Positions 8,134-16,825 of a DNA stretch of 64,000 bases are shown here, one piece after another. The position numbers and the translations under genes are program-made. How positions within the stretch are numbered: position 1 is the stretch's first letter; the number at the start of each line of letters is the position of its first letter. Source of the stretch: Marinobacter salinexigens (GTDB lineage Bacteria > Pseudomonadota > Gammaproteobacteria > Pseudomonadales > Oleiphilaceae); the NCBI RefSeq assembly GCF_008370345.1, contig NZ_VTUU01000001.1, positions 668,223 through 732,222 of the forward strand. The letters are read 5' to 3'. The notes below the pieces were generated by a model, which saw only the letters and a list, made by a program, of their open reading frames with translations, was not told where the DNA came from and ran no database searches.

Positions 8134-9327
8134 TCAGGTTGCCTTGTCCAGCTCCCGTTCAACCGCCTTTGGCGCGCCCAGCGCCAGTATTACCGCACAC
8201 GTCGAACACGCCAGCATCGTCAGCACGATAGCCTGCAGAGACTCGCCCCCGATAAAGGAAGACAAAGCACTGATTCCCCCTGCAATGGTGAATTGCGAAG
8301 CGCCCAGCAACGCAGCGGCGGTTCCTCCCAGGTGTGGGAAAAACTCAAGGGCATTGGCCATGTTGTTCGGCACAATGGCTCCCTGCCAACCGATGGTTGC
8401 GATGATAAAGGGGGCGACGGCCCAGAGAGAGCCTCCGAGAGAAACAGCAACCACCAGGCATATCAAAGCAAGAAACTGCAGCGTTACCTGAGCCCGCAGC
8501 AGCAGCACGGAACTGAAGCGGCGAAGCAGTGGGCGGTTAGCCATATTCAGCAATGCCATCAGGATGATGTTGGCGGCAAACAGCATGGAAAACATGGAGT
8601 TTGATAGGCCAAACCACTCCTGATAAATAAAGGACGAATGGGTAATGAACAACAGCATGGTGCTGAAACACATCACCTGAATGCCAACGAATCGCATGGT
8701 GGTCTTGTGGCGAAGCACCAGCATGTAGTTAGTAACCAGTGTCCGCACCGGAGTAGTGGCTTTAGGGCGTGGTGCCAGTTTCGGAAACAGGAACGATTGC
8801 AGTGCAACGGCGAGAAACACGGCGTAGCCGGCCAGCATCAGGAAGATGCTGTGCCAATCGCCCATGGTCAGCATCAGGGCTCCCAGTGACGGTGCGGCAG
8901 CCGGTGCGATAAACATGATCAGGCCAATGAGGCCAAACAGCCGTGCCGCTTCCTGGCCACTGACCTGATCCCGCACAATTGCCGGCACAGATACGGCGCA
9001 GAAAGCACCGCCAACGCCCTGAACAACGCGCCAGATCACCATATCCGAAAGCGTGTCAGCAAGAGATATCATGACGCCGGCAACGGCAAACACCGCGAGC
9101 CCCCCCAGAAGGATGGGGCGCCGACCGTAGCGGTCCGACAGAGGGCCACCAACCAGTTGCGCAAGGCCGAGGGTTGTTACGTAGGCACTGAGCGTAAGGC
9201 CCACATCAGCGTGTGGGATGCCCAGGGCATCAGCAATGCTCGGAAAAGCTGGCAGGTAAGCGTCCAGTGCCAGAGGCCCGAGGGCAACGGTTATTCCGAG
9301 TAAGAAAGCGAGTTTGAGATGGGACAC
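8134..9327 (-). CDS. Bcr/CflA-family MFS exporter
   Basis: 397 residues with twelve predicted membrane helices. Helix 1 reads LGPLALDAYLPAFPSIADALG and the first cytoplasmic loop GPLSDRYGRRPILLGG, both signatures of the Bcr/CflA drug-resistance (DHA1) family. The family exports bicyclomycin, chloramphenicol, cysteine and some siderophores. A Fur-box-like sequence and a long palindrome lie 19-47 bases upstream of the start codon, suggesting iron- or repressor-controlled expression. The substrate is not determined by sequence. Confidence 0.88.
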   Translation of the reverse strand: MSHLKLAFLLGITVALGPLALDAYLPAFPSIADALGIPHADVGLTLSAYVTTLGLAQLVGGPLSDRYGRRPILLGGLAVFAVAGVMISLADTLSDMVIWRVVQGVGGAFCAVSVPAIVRDQVSGQEAARLFGLIGLIMFIAPAAAPSLGALMLTMGDWHSIFLMLAGYAVFLAVALQSFLFPKLAPRPKATTPVRTLVTNYMLVLRHKTTMRFVGIQVMCFSTMLLFITHSSFIYQEWFGLSNSMFSMLFAANIILMALLNMANRPLLRRFSSVLLLRAQVTLQFLALICLVVAVSLGGSLWAVAPFIIATIGWQGAIVPNNMANALEFFPHLGGTAAALLGASQFTIAGGISALSSFIGGESLQAIVLTMLACSTCAVILALGAPKAVERELDKAT

Positions 9328-9345
9328 GGTCTACCTCCTTGGTAG

Positions 9346-9374
9346 ATAGAAAGCTAATGATAATAGCTATCTAT
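9346..9374. promoter_or_regulatory. Palindrome overlapping a Fur-box-like sequence
   Basis: Two 11-base arms (9346-9356 and 9364-9374) separated by ATGATAA match as an inverted repeat with one mismatch. Inside it, 9353-9371 agrees with the 19-base Fur consensus at 15 of 19 positions by my count. It sits just upstream of the Bcr/CflA exporter. Either Fur or an unlinked MarR/TetR-type repressor could use it. Confidence 0.5.
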
Positions 9375-9493
9375 TGCAATGAGCAATTTCCGAAGAGGTT
9401 TTGCCGAATGCCGGTCGGAATTATCGTTTGATCATGGTGAACAGGTGTTACCATCTGACGATTATTTAAGACCTTTATCGGAGTATTGATCCA

Positions 9494-9802
9494 GTGAAAC
9501 GGCTTTCTTTGACTGCTTTTGCCGCAACCATCCTTCTCACCGGCTGCCAGACATCCACCTACATGTCGACTGCCGCAACCGATGGCGATGGCATCACCTG
9601 CAACGAGATTTATCAGGCGTTTGATGCCTATAACAGCGATCGCCAGTCAGCCTCTGCTCTGGCCGAGCTTGGCCGCCTGATCAGTCCGACCGCTGGCGGC
9701 TATGCCGATATGGGGGTAAATCAGGCCTCCAAGTATTACGAACAGATCAAGGCGAGTGCCAACATTGCACTAGCCGTTCGTGGCTGCCAGCCTGTTAACT
9801 GA
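9494..9802 (+). CDS. Small lipoprotein, unknown function
   Basis: 102 residues with a lipoprotein signal MKRLSLTAFAATILLTGC, lipobox LTGC with lipidation Cys18. The mature part has one further pair of cysteines (GITCNEIYQAF and VRGCQPVN) that could form a disulfide, and helical sequence. The residue after the lipid cysteine is Gln, which favours outer-membrane sorting. I do not recognise a domain. A small soluble protein gene follows 34 bases later. Confidence 0.75.
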   Translation: MKRLSLTAFAATILLTGCQTSTYMSTAATDGDGITCNEIYQAFDAYNSDRQSASALAELGRLISPTAGGYADMGVNQASKYYEQIKASANIALAVRGCQPVN

Positions 9803-9836
9803 ACCTTCAACACCACTCAGTTCGGGAGCTGTCAGT

Positions 9837-10160
9837 ATGCCGGAAGATCCACTCAAGTCCCTGTCTGATATGGCCAGCGATGCCCATGCCCGCATTCAGG
9901 CAACCCATGAGCATATTAATCCTGTGGTGGAAGTTCGCAGAGGCATGCGGGATTCTGGTATCCCGGCCGACGTCATGACCATCGATTGTCTGCGAACCCG
10001 GCGCCGAATCACCCTCATTCTGCACGATGCCCGGCCGGGTAATCTCCTGTATCAGTTCATTACGATTGATGAGGAAGTGGGTAATAACTTCCAGTCCATG
10101 GAGCTCTCCGCGATGTCAGCGGATACCCTCTTTGACTGGATACAGGATTATTTCGGTTAA
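9837..10160 (+). CDS. Conserved hypothetical protein
   Basis: About 107 residues from the ATG at 9837, which has GGGAG (9824-9828) in front of it. The open frame extends a little further upstream but would overlap the lipoprotein gene. No signal peptide or membrane segment is seen. The sequence includes RTRRRITLILHDARPGNLLYQF and ends MSADTLFDWIQDYFG. I do not recognise the family. It lies between a lipoprotein and an SDR gene in the same direction. Confidence 0.65.
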   Translation: MPEDPLKSLSDMASDAHARIQATHEHINPVVEVRRGMRDSGIPADVMTIDCLRTRRRITLILHDARPGNLLYQFITIDEEVGNNFQSMELSAMSADTLFDWIQDYFG

Positions 10161-10192
10161 AACACTCCAACCAATAATAAAAAGGATCAACT

Positions 10193-10990
10193 ATGTCTGC
10201 CCAGACTGTCTGGATTACCGGCGCTTCGTCCGGCATTGGTGAAGCACTGGCTGTTCAGTTTGCCCGCCGCGCTGGCGGTGCGCTTGTTCTGTCTGCCCGG
10301 AGGGAAGAAGAGCTAAACCGGGTTGCACAGCGCTGTGTGGATGCGGGGATGTCCAGCGAACGGATTCTTGTTCTGCCTCTGGATGTTACTGAATGGGAAA
10401 CATTGCCAGCGGCGGTGAAAACCGTGATCGACCGTTTCGGCTCCATCGACCTGCTCGTCAACAATGCGGGTCTCTCTCAGCGTTCCCTGTGCAAGGATAC
10501 GGACATGTCTGTCTATCAGAAGTTGATGGATGTGGACGTCATGGGGCAAATCGCGCTGACCAAAGCCGTCCTTCCCCACATGCTTGAGCGGCGCTCGGGA
10601 CACCTGGCCGTAACCGCCAGCGTTGCAGGAAAAGTTGGTGTGCCCCAGCGCACCGGATATTGTGCGGCCAAGCATGCGGTGATGGGCTTTTTCGATGCTC
10701 TGCGAGCGGAAGTTGAAGATGAGGGCGTGCAGGTATCGACGATCGTTCCTGGGTTTATCAGAACAGACATTTCCCGCAATGCGCTGTCAGCCGATGGCAC
10801 GGCATTTGGGAGAGTAGATGACAATATTGCCGGTGGCATGGATGTGGACGAGTGCGCTGAAGTCATCTTGAAGGGGCTCAGCGCTGGTAAGCGGGAAATT
10901 CCGGTGGGCAAAGGCAAAGAGATGTCGGCTCTGTGGATTAAACGCCTAGCGCCGGAAATGCTGTTCAGAATCACCCGCTCCATGAACTAG
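10193..10990 (+). CDS. Short-chain dehydrogenase/reductase
   Basis: 265 residues with the classical SDR signature: cofactor motif TGASSGIG near residue 10, structural NNAG (LLVNNAGLSQRS), catalytic Ser in VTASVAGKVG and the YxxxK pair in TGYCAAKHAVMGF. A basic residue after the first strand (SARREEELNR) suggests NADP(H). Similar proteins are often annotated as DHRS7-like oxidoreductases. The substrate cannot be told. It is separated by 32 bases from the small protein upstream. Confidence 0.88.
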   Translation: MSAQTVWITGASSGIGEALAVQFARRAGGALVLSARREEELNRVAQRCVDAGMSSERILVLPLDVTEWETLPAAVKTVIDRFGSIDLLVNNAGLSQRSLCKDTDMSVYQKLMDVDVMGQIALTKAVLPHMLERRSGHLAVTASVAGKVGVPQRTGYCAAKHAVMGFFDALRAEVEDEGVQVSTIVPGFIRTDISRNALSADGTAFGRVDDNIAGGMDVDECAEVILKGLSAGKREIPVGKGKEMSALWIKRLAPEMLFRITRSMN

Positions 10991-11019
10991 ATATCAGCTC
11001 GGTCTCCCCGTGGAAGGTC

Positions 11020-11889
11020 TTATTTTTCCTCTTGTATGGCTGCCGGGGTGTACCAGTATTTTGCGGGAATCTCGTCGAGGGATCGGTAGGCCTGCGGCAG
11101 TTGCAACGGTATGACGGTGCGTTGATCCAGGTGACTGTCCCGAAGAGCTTCCTTAATCCGTGGGGAACCGTTGAAGTTTCGTGTGAGCGCCCCGGAATCA
11201 AAGGCTCTTTGAAGACCCTCCTCGAGAATGTCGTGGAGGTCTTGGCGCCGGGCATTGACGTAAATGAAGTAGTCAAACCTGAACGCCAGAACAATGCCGG
11301 GTACCACCGCCAGTCCCTCGGCCTCCGGCCGTCTCAGCTCTTCAAAAACCTCCTGAATGCCCCGATGGAATAAATCAAACCGGTTTCGTTGCAGCATCCG
11401 CCAGAGATTGGCGTACTGTGAAGCAATAACTTCAAGCCCATTGGCTTCCAGATAGTCATTGTCAGGCCAGCCAATTCCGCTGCCAATACTGTATGACTGC
11501 AGGTCTTTCAGTGTCTGAATATGAGCAAATTCGGCCAACCGATCTTCTCTGGACACCAGTAAACGGTAACCCAGAAGGCCTCTGGTTAGTGGGATGTCTA
11601 CCTGAAGGAAGCGGGCTTCCCGCTCGGGGCTGTACCCGCTGAAAAAGACATTGACCTCGCTTTCCTCCGACTCCATGAGTCGGAATACCCTGTCCTGAGA
11701 AGTATCCACCATCGGTACGAGCTCCAACGTGTGGTCGCCGGAAGCGTAGTCAAGGGCAAGGCGGACGACTGAAATTTCGTATTTGAAGACTTCTTCATCG
11801 CCGTGGAGCACCCCAAGATAAAACGTCGCGGCGCACAGTGATGACGACTGTGCAGCGAGTAGAATGAGGGCACAAAGGGTACGACGCAT
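11020..11889 (-). CDS. Periplasmic solute-binding-like protein
   Basis: 289 residues with a signal peptide (MRRTLCALILLAAQSSSLCA). The rest resembles the bilobed family-3 solute-binding fold: VVRLALDYASGDHTLELV, SEVNVFFSGYSPEREARFLQVDIPLTRGLLGYRLLVSRED, IGSGIGWPDNDYLEANG. No permease or ATPase is nearby, so it may be a sensor-like or orphan binding protein rather than part of an ABC importer. Marine gammaproteobacteria carry many such orphans. The ligand is unknown. Confidence 0.7.
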   Translation of the reverse strand: MRRTLCALILLAAQSSSLCAATFYLGVLHGDEEVFKYEISVVRLALDYASGDHTLELVPMVDTSQDRVFRLMESEESEVNVFFSGYSPEREARFLQVDIPLTRGLLGYRLLVSREDRLAEFAHIQTLKDLQSYSIGSGIGWPDNDYLEANGLEVIASQYANLWRMLQRNRFDLFHRGIQEVFEELRRPEAEGLAVVPGIVLAFRFDYFIYVNARRQDLHDILEEGLQRAFDSGALTRNFNGSPRIKEALRDSHLDQRTVIPLQLPQAYRSLDEIPAKYWYTPAAIQEEK

Positions 11890-11944
11890 GGTTTATTCCT
11901 AGGTTAGCTATATCAGTATAGCCGACCTGCATACGCGCAATCTG

Positions 11945-12790
11945 CTAGAACAGGCCAGGTTGATCTGGCCAGGTTTCCAGCCCGAGCTTTGGCAGCCGTT
12001 GCACCCGCGCCCTTAACAGATCGCACCACAGCTCGGCCAGTTGCAGAGCCTCCCCGTTATCCGGCATGTGCATGAATACAAAGGGCCGAATACCTTCATC
12101 CAGCCAGTCGCCCACACGTTTCACCCAGGGGGCGAGAAACTCCCGGTTAATCTCGAGATCGGGATGGCCGATGAACCGAATAACAGGTGGTGCATCTACC
12201 GGCAGGATGTGAACAGGAACCCGCGGTTTTTTTCTCTGGGCATCCCGGGTGGCCTCGTTGTCGGGCTCTGCCGAGAAAAGGGCCCGGCTATCGAAACATA
12301 CGCGGGCGATGCTTCTGTCCCGAAGTCCGCGGTTCAGAGCTTTTTCCTCCTCACCTTTCTGAAAGAAAGCCGGGTTTCGGACCTCAACCGTACAGGTCAG
12401 CCCCCCGGGCATGGCATCGATGAACTGCCAGAGGTTGTTGAGGTGAGCCGGGCCGAATGCTGCTGGTAGCTGGAGCAGGAAGGGGCCCAGCACATCATTC
12501 AAAGGCGAGAGGATGTTGAGGAAGCTTGTCACATCGTCGCTGCAGTCCGTCAGCAGCCGGTCGTGGCTGATGTGACGAGGGAACTTGAACAGAAAACGAA
12601 AATCGTCCGGCACCTGGGCCCGCCATTGGGCGCATTGAGCTTGTGTCGGCGTGGCGTAAAACGTCGTGTTGCCCTCGACACAATTAAAGACGGAGCTGTA
12701 TCTGGCCAGCGGGCTGCTGCCTGCTGGCAGGCTACGTGCCCAGTTGGGGTCCTGCCATTGGGGGCAGCCCAGAAAGTAGGGGAGGGTCAT
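11945..12790 (-). CDS. YecE/DUF72 family protein
   Basis: 281 residues with DUF72 hallmarks: YFLGCPQWQDPNWARSLPAG at the N-terminus, FNCVEGNTTFYATPTQAQCAQWRAQVPDDFRFLFKFPRHISHD, LLQLPAAFGP and CTVEVRNPAFF. The family has a TIM-barrel fold and no established enzymatic activity. Single gene with its own upstream region, divergent from the crotonase gene. Confidence 0.88.
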   Translation of the reverse strand: MTLPYFLGCPQWQDPNWARSLPAGSSPLARYSSVFNCVEGNTTFYATPTQAQCAQWRAQVPDDFRFLFKFPRHISHDRLLTDCSDDVTSFLNILSPLNDVLGPFLLQLPAAFGPAHLNNLWQFIDAMPGGLTCTVEVRNPAFFQKGEEEKALNRGLRDRSIARVCFDSRALFSAEPDNEATRDAQRKKPRVPVHILPVDAPPVIRFIGHPDLEINREFLAPWVKRVGDWLDEGIRPFVFMHMPDNGEALQLAELWCDLLRARVQRLPKLGLETWPDQPGLF

Positions 12791-12932
12791 AGTGCGAAGA
12801 TGGGCCGTCGTTGTCCGGGTGTTTTGCCATAGCGTACGGAATTGAAGTCAGCACGCCAACTGTGAAACACGGAAAGGGATTGAAAGTCTGCTGCGAGTGA
12901 ACGAAAATCGGGGCTCTCAATAAGTAAACAAA

Positions 12933-12950
12933 CACTCACTTTAATGAGTG
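12933..12950. promoter_or_regulatory. Inverted repeat before crotonase gene
   Basis: CACTCA (12933-12938) and TGAGTG (12945-12950) form a perfect 6-base inverted repeat around CTTTAA. It lies 20 bases upstream of the crotonase start, where an operator would overlap the promoter or leader. No local regulator gene is adjacent. Confidence 0.3.
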
Positions 12951-12969
12951 GAAACACGAGGGAAGGCAG

Positions 12970-13668
12970 GTGACAGACCTAGTAAGTTACGATCTGACTG
13001 ATGGTGTTGCGACGATTACAATCAGCAATGGCAAGGCAAACGCCATGGGCCACGAGGTGTTTGAAGGCCTGAACAAGGCACTGGATCAGGCTGAGCAGGA
13101 CAAGGCCATTGTTATCCTGACCGGCCAGCCGGGCATTTTTTCTGCAGGTTATGACCTGAAAGAAATGCAGAAGGGCCCGAACGAAGCGGCAGCTCTCGTA
13201 AAAGTTGGCTCCACCTTCACTCGCCGCCTTGCGGCTTTCCCATTACCGGTGATCGGAGCCTGTAGCGGCCACGCGATTGCAAAAGGCGCGTTTATCCTGC
13301 TGTCTGTGGATTACCGGGTGGGTATAGAAGGTCCCTTTAAACTGGGCCTGAACGAAGTGGCCATTGGCATGACCATGCACCATGCGGGCCTCGAAATTGC
13401 GCGCCACCGCCTGGTGCCGGCCCATTTCTATCGTTCTGTCGTGAACGCTGAAATCTACAGCCCGGAAGGCGCTGCGGAGGCGGGCTTCCTGGATGAAGTG
13501 GTTGCCCAGGACAAACTGGCCGAGCGGGCGCTGGAGCTGGCCAAATACTTCAAGACCCTGAACATGCGCGCCCACCGCGAAACCAAGGTGAAGGCGAAAG
13601 CCGGTTACCTGGCTGCGCTGGACGACGCCATCGAGAAAGATGCTGAGAGCCTCGGGCTGAACGGCTGA
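12970..13668 (+). CDS. Crotonase-family enoyl-CoA hydratase/isomerase
   Basis: 232 residues, starting at GTG with GGAAGG at 12961-12966. It shows the crotonase fold: NGKANAMGHEVFEGL, the oxyanion-loop region IFSAGYDLKEM, and GACSGHAIAKGAFILLSVDYRVG as the second oxyanion segment. The usual GAGGTQRL-type stretch is replaced by GMTMHHAGLEIAR, so hydratase activity on straight-chain enoyl-CoA is uncertain; isomerase or another crotonase reaction is possible. Single gene followed by a terminator-like hairpin. Confidence 0.85.
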   Translation: MTDLVSYDLTDGVATITISNGKANAMGHEVFEGLNKALDQAEQDKAIVILTGQPGIFSAGYDLKEMQKGPNEAAALVKVGSTFTRRLAAFPLPVIGACSGHAIAKGAFILLSVDYRVGIEGPFKLGLNEVAIGMTMHHAGLEIARHRLVPAHFYRSVVNAEIYSPEGAAEAGFLDEVVAQDKLAERALELAKYFKTLNMRAHRETKVKAKAGYLAALDDAIEKDAESLGLNG

Positions 13669-13682
13669 TTGAACGGCTGAAC

Positions 13683-13719
13683 CAGGCCGCCTTCGGTTCC
13701 GGAGGGCGGCCTGTTTTAC
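13683..13719. terminator. Hairpin terminator between convergent genes
   Basis: Arms CAGGCCGCC (13683-13691) and GGCGGCCTG (13705-13713) pair perfectly, followed by TTTT on the plus strand. It sits 15 bases after the crotonase stop and just before the end of the convergent phosphatase gene. Confidence 0.75.
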
Positions 13720-15582
13720 TTATTGGGAGGCGTTAGAAAGTGTTTCCCGATAATTCTCAAGATCGTACCTTTTCTCATACAAACCTTCCGCACCGGCGCA
13801 AAGCAGTCGTGCTTCCTGCGGCCTGCCCTGAGCGTCCAGAGTGAGTGTGCCAATGTTCTTGTCGCTGGTAAGGAAGAAGCCTTCGCCTTCCGGCAACAGG
13901 TAGCGAATCTGGCGATCATTCAGACAGTTACCGAGCTTGTTAATCAGCTTAAGCCCTACATCGGCACCCACCGGTACGTTATTGCTGGCACTGCTGCATA
14001 GCTGCCAGAACACGGCATTCGATCCCTGGGGCTGGAAACGGCGGGCAAAGGCGTAGTGAACATCACCGGAGAAAACCATGACCTGTTGTATGCCGGGAAG
14101 CCGGCAGGTCGCTTTCTGAAGTGCCTCCAGCGAGGTTTCATCGGCGGCCCAGGGTTCTCTGTCCAGTGTCCGCTTCAGGGTCGGGAATTTCAGTTGCAGG
14201 TACTCAATCTGGCTGAACCCGTACATAGGTGTGGGAGATACCAGGATCAGAGTGGGGCAGGCAGGCAAGTTAGCCAGTTTGTCTCCCAGAGCTTCAATTT
14301 TCTGATCAGACATAAGCCCCAGCGAGTGTTTGCCCCGCTTGCTGAACTCCCTGTGGGTTCTGGTATCCAGCACCGCGACCGGAGGCGTCTGCTCCAGCTC
14401 ATAGCCCCAGTATTTTGCGAACAGCCAGGCGTCGAGGGAATGGTTCCGGGTGTCGTTCAGAAATGCCTGCACGTCGTCCAGTTCCTGTCCCGGCCCGTGG
14501 GGGCGGTTGCCCCAGTGCTGGCACAGAAAGTAGGAGGCCAGGGCGTTTCTCTGGGTGTAGCGGCCCAGCTCCGTTGTGCTCAGAAGCCGGTTGTTGGCTT
14601 TCGACAGGTTCCAGTCATCAGTGACCTCGTGGTCGTCGAAGATCATGTAAACCGGGATATTGGCAAACAGTCGTCGGACGTCGTTTCGCGCCGTTGTGGC
14701 GAACGCCTGCAGGTTGGCGAGATCCTCCTCATAGGCTGCCAGATCGTACTTGTACTGAACGGGTGGAGTCTTGCCGTCACGGGTGTTTCTTGGGTGGGTC
14801 GCCAGCCTTGGCTTGAGGTCATCGTGGCTGGCAAACCCGTCATCGTCTCCGGGCGCGGCGCCGGAGAACGCGAACAGGTACATGCAAAGGTACTCAGAGA
14901 GACTGAGCAGGTGTGAGGATTTTGCCGAAGAGGTAAAGCCCAGCCCGGCACGGGTCACCCATTCCCGGGCATCAAGCTTGCCAAGGCGGAACACATCTTT
15001 GCCGGCAGGAATGTGTTCCAGATCGTCACTGAGCCCGAGATGATCCCTCAGCCTGTGCAGGTAATCCAGCAACAGTGGAGAAACGTCATCGGCGTAAATC
15101 TGGTCGCCAGTGAGAAACATCTGGCTGGGGCGTGCGGCCGTGCCCCGATTCTGCTGAAGCTGCTCCAGGGCCCGCGCCATCTGGTCCGGTCGGGATGTCT
15201 GGTGGGCGGCGTGGGGCTTTCTGCAGGACGCCTGTAAAAAATGTTGATGAATTCGAGGGAGATAAACGCTTGGCAGGGCCTGCCCGGTCAGGCACAGGGA
15301 ATCCTGCAGCTGGCGGTCACCGAAGGGATGCCCATCGACGGTTATCTCGTAGAAAACCTCCTCATGCCCATCGCCGAGATCCAGAGACGCCCGCAACATA
15401 CAGAAAACGCAGTGCCTGCCGGCGACCACCGTGGTTGATTCGCAGTGAGTGCTCAGAGCCTGCTGTTTCTGATCATCGGCAAAAACGGCGAGCTCCAGTT
15501 GGTCGGCAATATGATCCAGCACAAACCAGACATTGAGCTCATTGCGGTTGGCATGGCGCACAACCGGGCCACATATCATCAT
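13720..15582 (-). CDS. PhoD-like alkaline phosphatase/phosphodiesterase
   Basis: 620 residues. Metal-ligand regions of the PhoD/metallophosphatase type are visible: FLTGDQIYADDVSP, YMIFDDHEVTDDWN and MVFSGDVHYAFARRF, corresponding to the D/N/H ligands. No signal peptide is apparent; the N-terminus reads as a cytoplasmic beta-sandwich domain (LNVWFVLDH, LELAVFADDQ). This puts it with the cytoplasmic PhoD-like proteins of proteobacteria rather than the Tat-exported Bacillus type. Start ATG at 15582 or 15579, with AAGGATC upstream. An AraC-type regulator lies 47 bases upstream on the same strand. Confidence 0.85.
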   Translation of the reverse strand: MMICGPVVRHANRNELNVWFVLDHIADQLELAVFADDQKQQALSTHCESTTVVAGRHCVFCMLRASLDLGDGHEEVFYEITVDGHPFGDRQLQDSLCLTGQALPSVYLPRIHQHFLQASCRKPHAAHQTSRPDQMARALEQLQQNRGTAARPSQMFLTGDQIYADDVSPLLLDYLHRLRDHLGLSDDLEHIPAGKDVFRLGKLDAREWVTRAGLGFTSSAKSSHLLSLSEYLCMYLFAFSGAAPGDDDGFASHDDLKPRLATHPRNTRDGKTPPVQYKYDLAAYEEDLANLQAFATTARNDVRRLFANIPVYMIFDDHEVTDDWNLSKANNRLLSTTELGRYTQRNALASYFLCQHWGNRPHGPGQELDDVQAFLNDTRNHSLDAWLFAKYWGYELEQTPPVAVLDTRTHREFSKRGKHSLGLMSDQKIEALGDKLANLPACPTLILVSPTPMYGFSQIEYLQLKFPTLKRTLDREPWAADETSLEALQKATCRLPGIQQVMVFSGDVHYAFARRFQPQGSNAVFWQLCSSASNNVPVGADVGLKLINKLGNCLNDRQIRYLLPEGEGFFLTSDKNIGTLTLDAQGRPQEARLLCAGAEGLYEKRYDLENYRETLSNASQ

Positions 15583-15629
15583 GGAAAGATCCTTTTTCCG
15601 ATATTCGACGGTGTGTTCTGTTCGTTACA

Positions 15630-16592
15630 TCAGCTTTGACTGACAACCCGCCGCTGAGTTCGGGCGGGGGATTCTCCGTACCGGCTCTTGTATGCCCGGG
15701 AAAAATTACTGACGTGATTGTACCCCACCTTGGCGGCCACCAGCTTAATAGGTAGTTGCTCCTCTTCCAGCAGCTGGTTGGCAAAGACCATCCGTTCGTT
15801 ACGGATATACTCCGCACAGGACAGGTGATACTTGTTCCTGAACAGCTGGTCGAGACGGCTTTCAGTGAGCCCCGACACTTTGGCTAACGCCTGCAGCGAT
15901 AAATCGCCATCGAGGTTGTTTCTGCAGTATTCATGCACGTCGCTGAGCGCCTGGTTCTCCCAGACAATCATGCTGTCGTCTTCGTCCACCTCCGTGCAGA
16001 ACAGCTCAATGATCTCAGCCAGAAACAGGTTGGCAATACCTTCCAGTTTCATCGACCGGCAGGTACCCCGGGCATGGGCGTCGAACAATTGCCCTCCTAA
16101 CAGCCTCAGCCGAGGGCTTGGTGCGAAGGACTGGCCAGCCTGAAACTCGCCGAACGTGTCATCATCAAACAGCGACAACCTGTCTGGTAAGGCGCCACCG
16201 AGCCGCTCCTTCAGGCTGGCGAGTGTGGTGGCAACACCCACATGCCGTATCAGTTGCCCTTCAGTCAGTTGAAAACGACTGCCCGAGGCGTCAACGCGCA
16301 TGAGCAACGCGGCATCCTGATTGAGGGAGTAGGTATTACCGTTGGGATGGGTCAGTTCGGAACGACCCTGCAGATGCATGGCTGACCCCAGCCAGGGCTG
16401 ATCGAAGCTGTTCTGAACCTCAATGGTGCAGTCCTCAAGGGACTGATATTCAACGCGATACAGTACAACGCCGCTGTTGAACTCAAGCCTCTCCATTCGG
16501 CCCCTCACCCCGGGCAATTCGAATGAAGTACCGCCCTCCATGTCCACTTGATGAAACGTACCTGTCGCCAGCTCCTTCATGCGTTCTTCCAT
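15630..16592 (-). CDS. AraC-family transcriptional regulator
   Basis: 320 residues. The last ~100 form the two-helix-turn-helix AraC/XylS domain (LSLQALAKVSGLTESRLDQLFRNKYHLSCAEYIRNERM, then IKLVAAKVGYNHVSNFSRAYKSRYGESPART). The N-terminal ~200 residues look like the cupin-like sensory domain of the PchR/OruR type. The first ATG at 16592 has a poor ribosome site; an ATG at 16580 has GGAAG ahead of it and is a good alternative. It lies upstream of the PhoD-like gene in the same direction and could control it. Confidence 0.9.
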   Translation of the reverse strand: MEERMKELATGTFHQVDMEGGTSFELPGVRGRMERLEFNSGVVLYRVEYQSLEDCTIEVQNSFDQPWLGSAMHLQGRSELTHPNGNTYSLNQDAALLMRVDASGSRFQLTEGQLIRHVGVATTLASLKERLGGALPDRLSLFDDDTFGEFQAGQSFAPSPRLRLLGGQLFDAHARGTCRSMKLEGIANLFLAEIIELFCTEVDEDDSMIVWENQALSDVHEYCRNNLDGDLSLQALAKVSGLTESRLDQLFRNKYHLSCAEYIRNERMVFANQLLEEEQLPIKLVAAKVGYNHVSNFSRAYKSRYGESPARTQRRVVSQS

Positions 16593-16825
16593 GTTTGTCT
16601 GGGTAAATCGACCTCAATGTCGGCCATTTATCATGGCCAGGTTTTGAGAAATGATAACTTTTCCGAAATTCATAAAAGCCCTATCTAGTACCGCCAGTCA
16701 AGTCTCTCTAGTCTACGAAGATCGTTAACTTACTGTCATTTTTCGGATTGTTTTCGCTGTTTTGGCGAGATCAGGGGCGCGTGCGGGCCATTCCGGGAGA
16801 AGAATCAGGATAGGGATATACCATT

